From Anaerolineaceae bacterium (GTDB taxonomy: Bacteria; Chloroflexota; Anaerolineae; Anaerolineales; Anaerolineaceae): a stretch of 5,206 bases of DNA. Within the stretch, counting starts at the first letter, position 1. The number at the start of each line of letters is the position of its first letter. Positions 4,766 to 5,206 of the stretch are shown here, in pieces. Under the pieces are notes generated by a model that was given only the letters and a program-made list of their open reading frames with translations, made no database searches and was not told the origin of the DNA. Where the stretch lies: assembly GCA_021107195.1 (NCBI GenBank), contig JAIOTF010000424.1:1-5206 (forward strand). The letters run 5' to 3'. The translations under genes were made by a program, and so were the position numbers.

Positions 4766-5206
4766 ATGCCGGAAAACACTGAATTTTGGAATTTTTATTG
4801 GGAAACGCGCCTGCTGCCGATGGAGAACCTGGGCAAGCGGGAGGCCATTCTCGCCGCCTCGGGACTGATCCGCCGCCTGGCGCAGGAGGCTGGCCGTCCT
4901 TTGCGCTTGCTGGAGTTGGGCTGCGGCGAGGGACAGGTGATCGGGACGCTGTTGGATGCTCACTCCCGCTCGTGCGATTTTCAGACTTCGGTGGGGGTGG
5001 ACTACAAAGCGCAGTCCCTGGCAAACTGCGCGCGGGATTATCCCGGCATGCGTTGCGTGGAAGGCGATTTTACCGACCCTGACTTGTTGGCCGGGCTGGG
5101 AACATTCGATGTCGTGCTGCTGGTCAATGCGCTGCATGAGGTCTTCTCGGACAGCTTTTCCGCTGAGCTGGGCGAGATTGATGTGCCACTGGGCAAGCTG
5201 CGCGTG
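4766..5206 (+). CDS. Class I SAM-dependent methyltransferase (3' end beyond window)
   Basis: The first 147 codons are present and the frame is open at the window edge. After an N-terminal EFWNFYWETRLLP helix (6-18), the Rossmann-fold motifs appear in order. Motif I is LRLLELGCGEG (46-56), with the Gly-rich SAM-binding loop. The acidic end of strand 2 is VGVDY (76-80). GDFTD (100-104) should sit near the adenine, and FDVVLLVNALHE (114-125) is the motif IV strand. Such enzymes transfer methyl from S-adenosylmethionine to a small molecule, protein or nucleic acid; the acceptor cannot be told from the visible part. The start is ATG 4766 because an in-frame TGA lies at 4757; no strong RBS is seen. 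The gene is GC-rich (42 of 60 at 4861-4920) and looks like host sequence, not part of the low-GC islet. I see no DPPY-type motif of DNA aminomethyltransferases in the visible part, so a role as modification partner of the upstream genes is unlikely. Confidence 0.8.
   Translation, partial: MPENTEFWNFYWETRLLPMENLGKREAILAASGLIRRLAQEAGRPLRLLELGCGEGQVIGTLLDAHSRSCDFQTSVGVDYKAQSLANCARDYPGMRCVEGDFTDPDLLAGLGTFDVVLLVNALHEVFSDSFSAELGEIDVPLGKLRV

Noticed and set aside
4556..5137. 193-codon minus-strand ORF and overlapping ORFs opposite the methyltransferase
   Set aside because: The + strand carries clear methyltransferase motifs; the minus translation is Gln/Arg/His-rich without motifs, a shadow of GC-rich coding DNA.

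Overview
The window looks like accessory chromosomal DNA from an uncultured bacterium, most likely a Chloroflexota/Anaerolineae member. This is an inference from protein style, not a marker gene. The N-terminal module of the TPR protein, the small DUF6933-type protein and the terminal methyltransferase all resemble families I associate with that group. Strong AGGAGG-type ribosome binding sites and an extended -10 promoter (TGnTACAAT) point to ordinary bacterial expression. All supported genes are on the + strand. They are unrelated and mostly separated by 60-170 bp, so this is not one operon.

Layout. 1-515: an AT-rich segment with a 12-bp inverted repeat, then the C-terminal part of a C39-like cysteine peptidase whose likely catalytic Cys lies upstream of the first ATG. 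600-1592: an intact TPR protein with two C-terminal membrane segments. 1684-2069: an NTF2/SnoaL-like gene broken by a one-base frameshift. 2241-2678: an intact DUF6933-like small protein with a good promoter and RBS. 2738-4305: a low-GC islet holding (a) a PD-(D/E)xK-like nuclease-fold gene with an in-frame TAG at codon 19 and a strong internal RBS/ATG that would separately express its C-terminal 91 residues, and (b) a stand-alone PUA/EVE-like protein of the type found at the N terminus of modification-dependent restriction enzymes. 4306-4765: no intact gene, only a possible ORF remnant, a terminator-like hairpin and a short inverted repeat. 4766 to the end: the first 147 codons of a class I SAM-dependent methyltransferase.

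How it may work together. The most interesting unit is the 2738-4305 pair. A QxK-type nuclease-fold protein with an internally translated C-terminal product sits beside a separate PUA-like reader module that is normally fused to restriction nucleases. This fits a split, modification-sensing restriction or defence system, now possibly inactivated by the amber codon; no function is proven. Around it are a frameshifted gene, a truncated-looking peptidase and an ORF remnant, so the region reads as a turnover zone where small foreign genes arrive and decay between intact GC-richer host genes.
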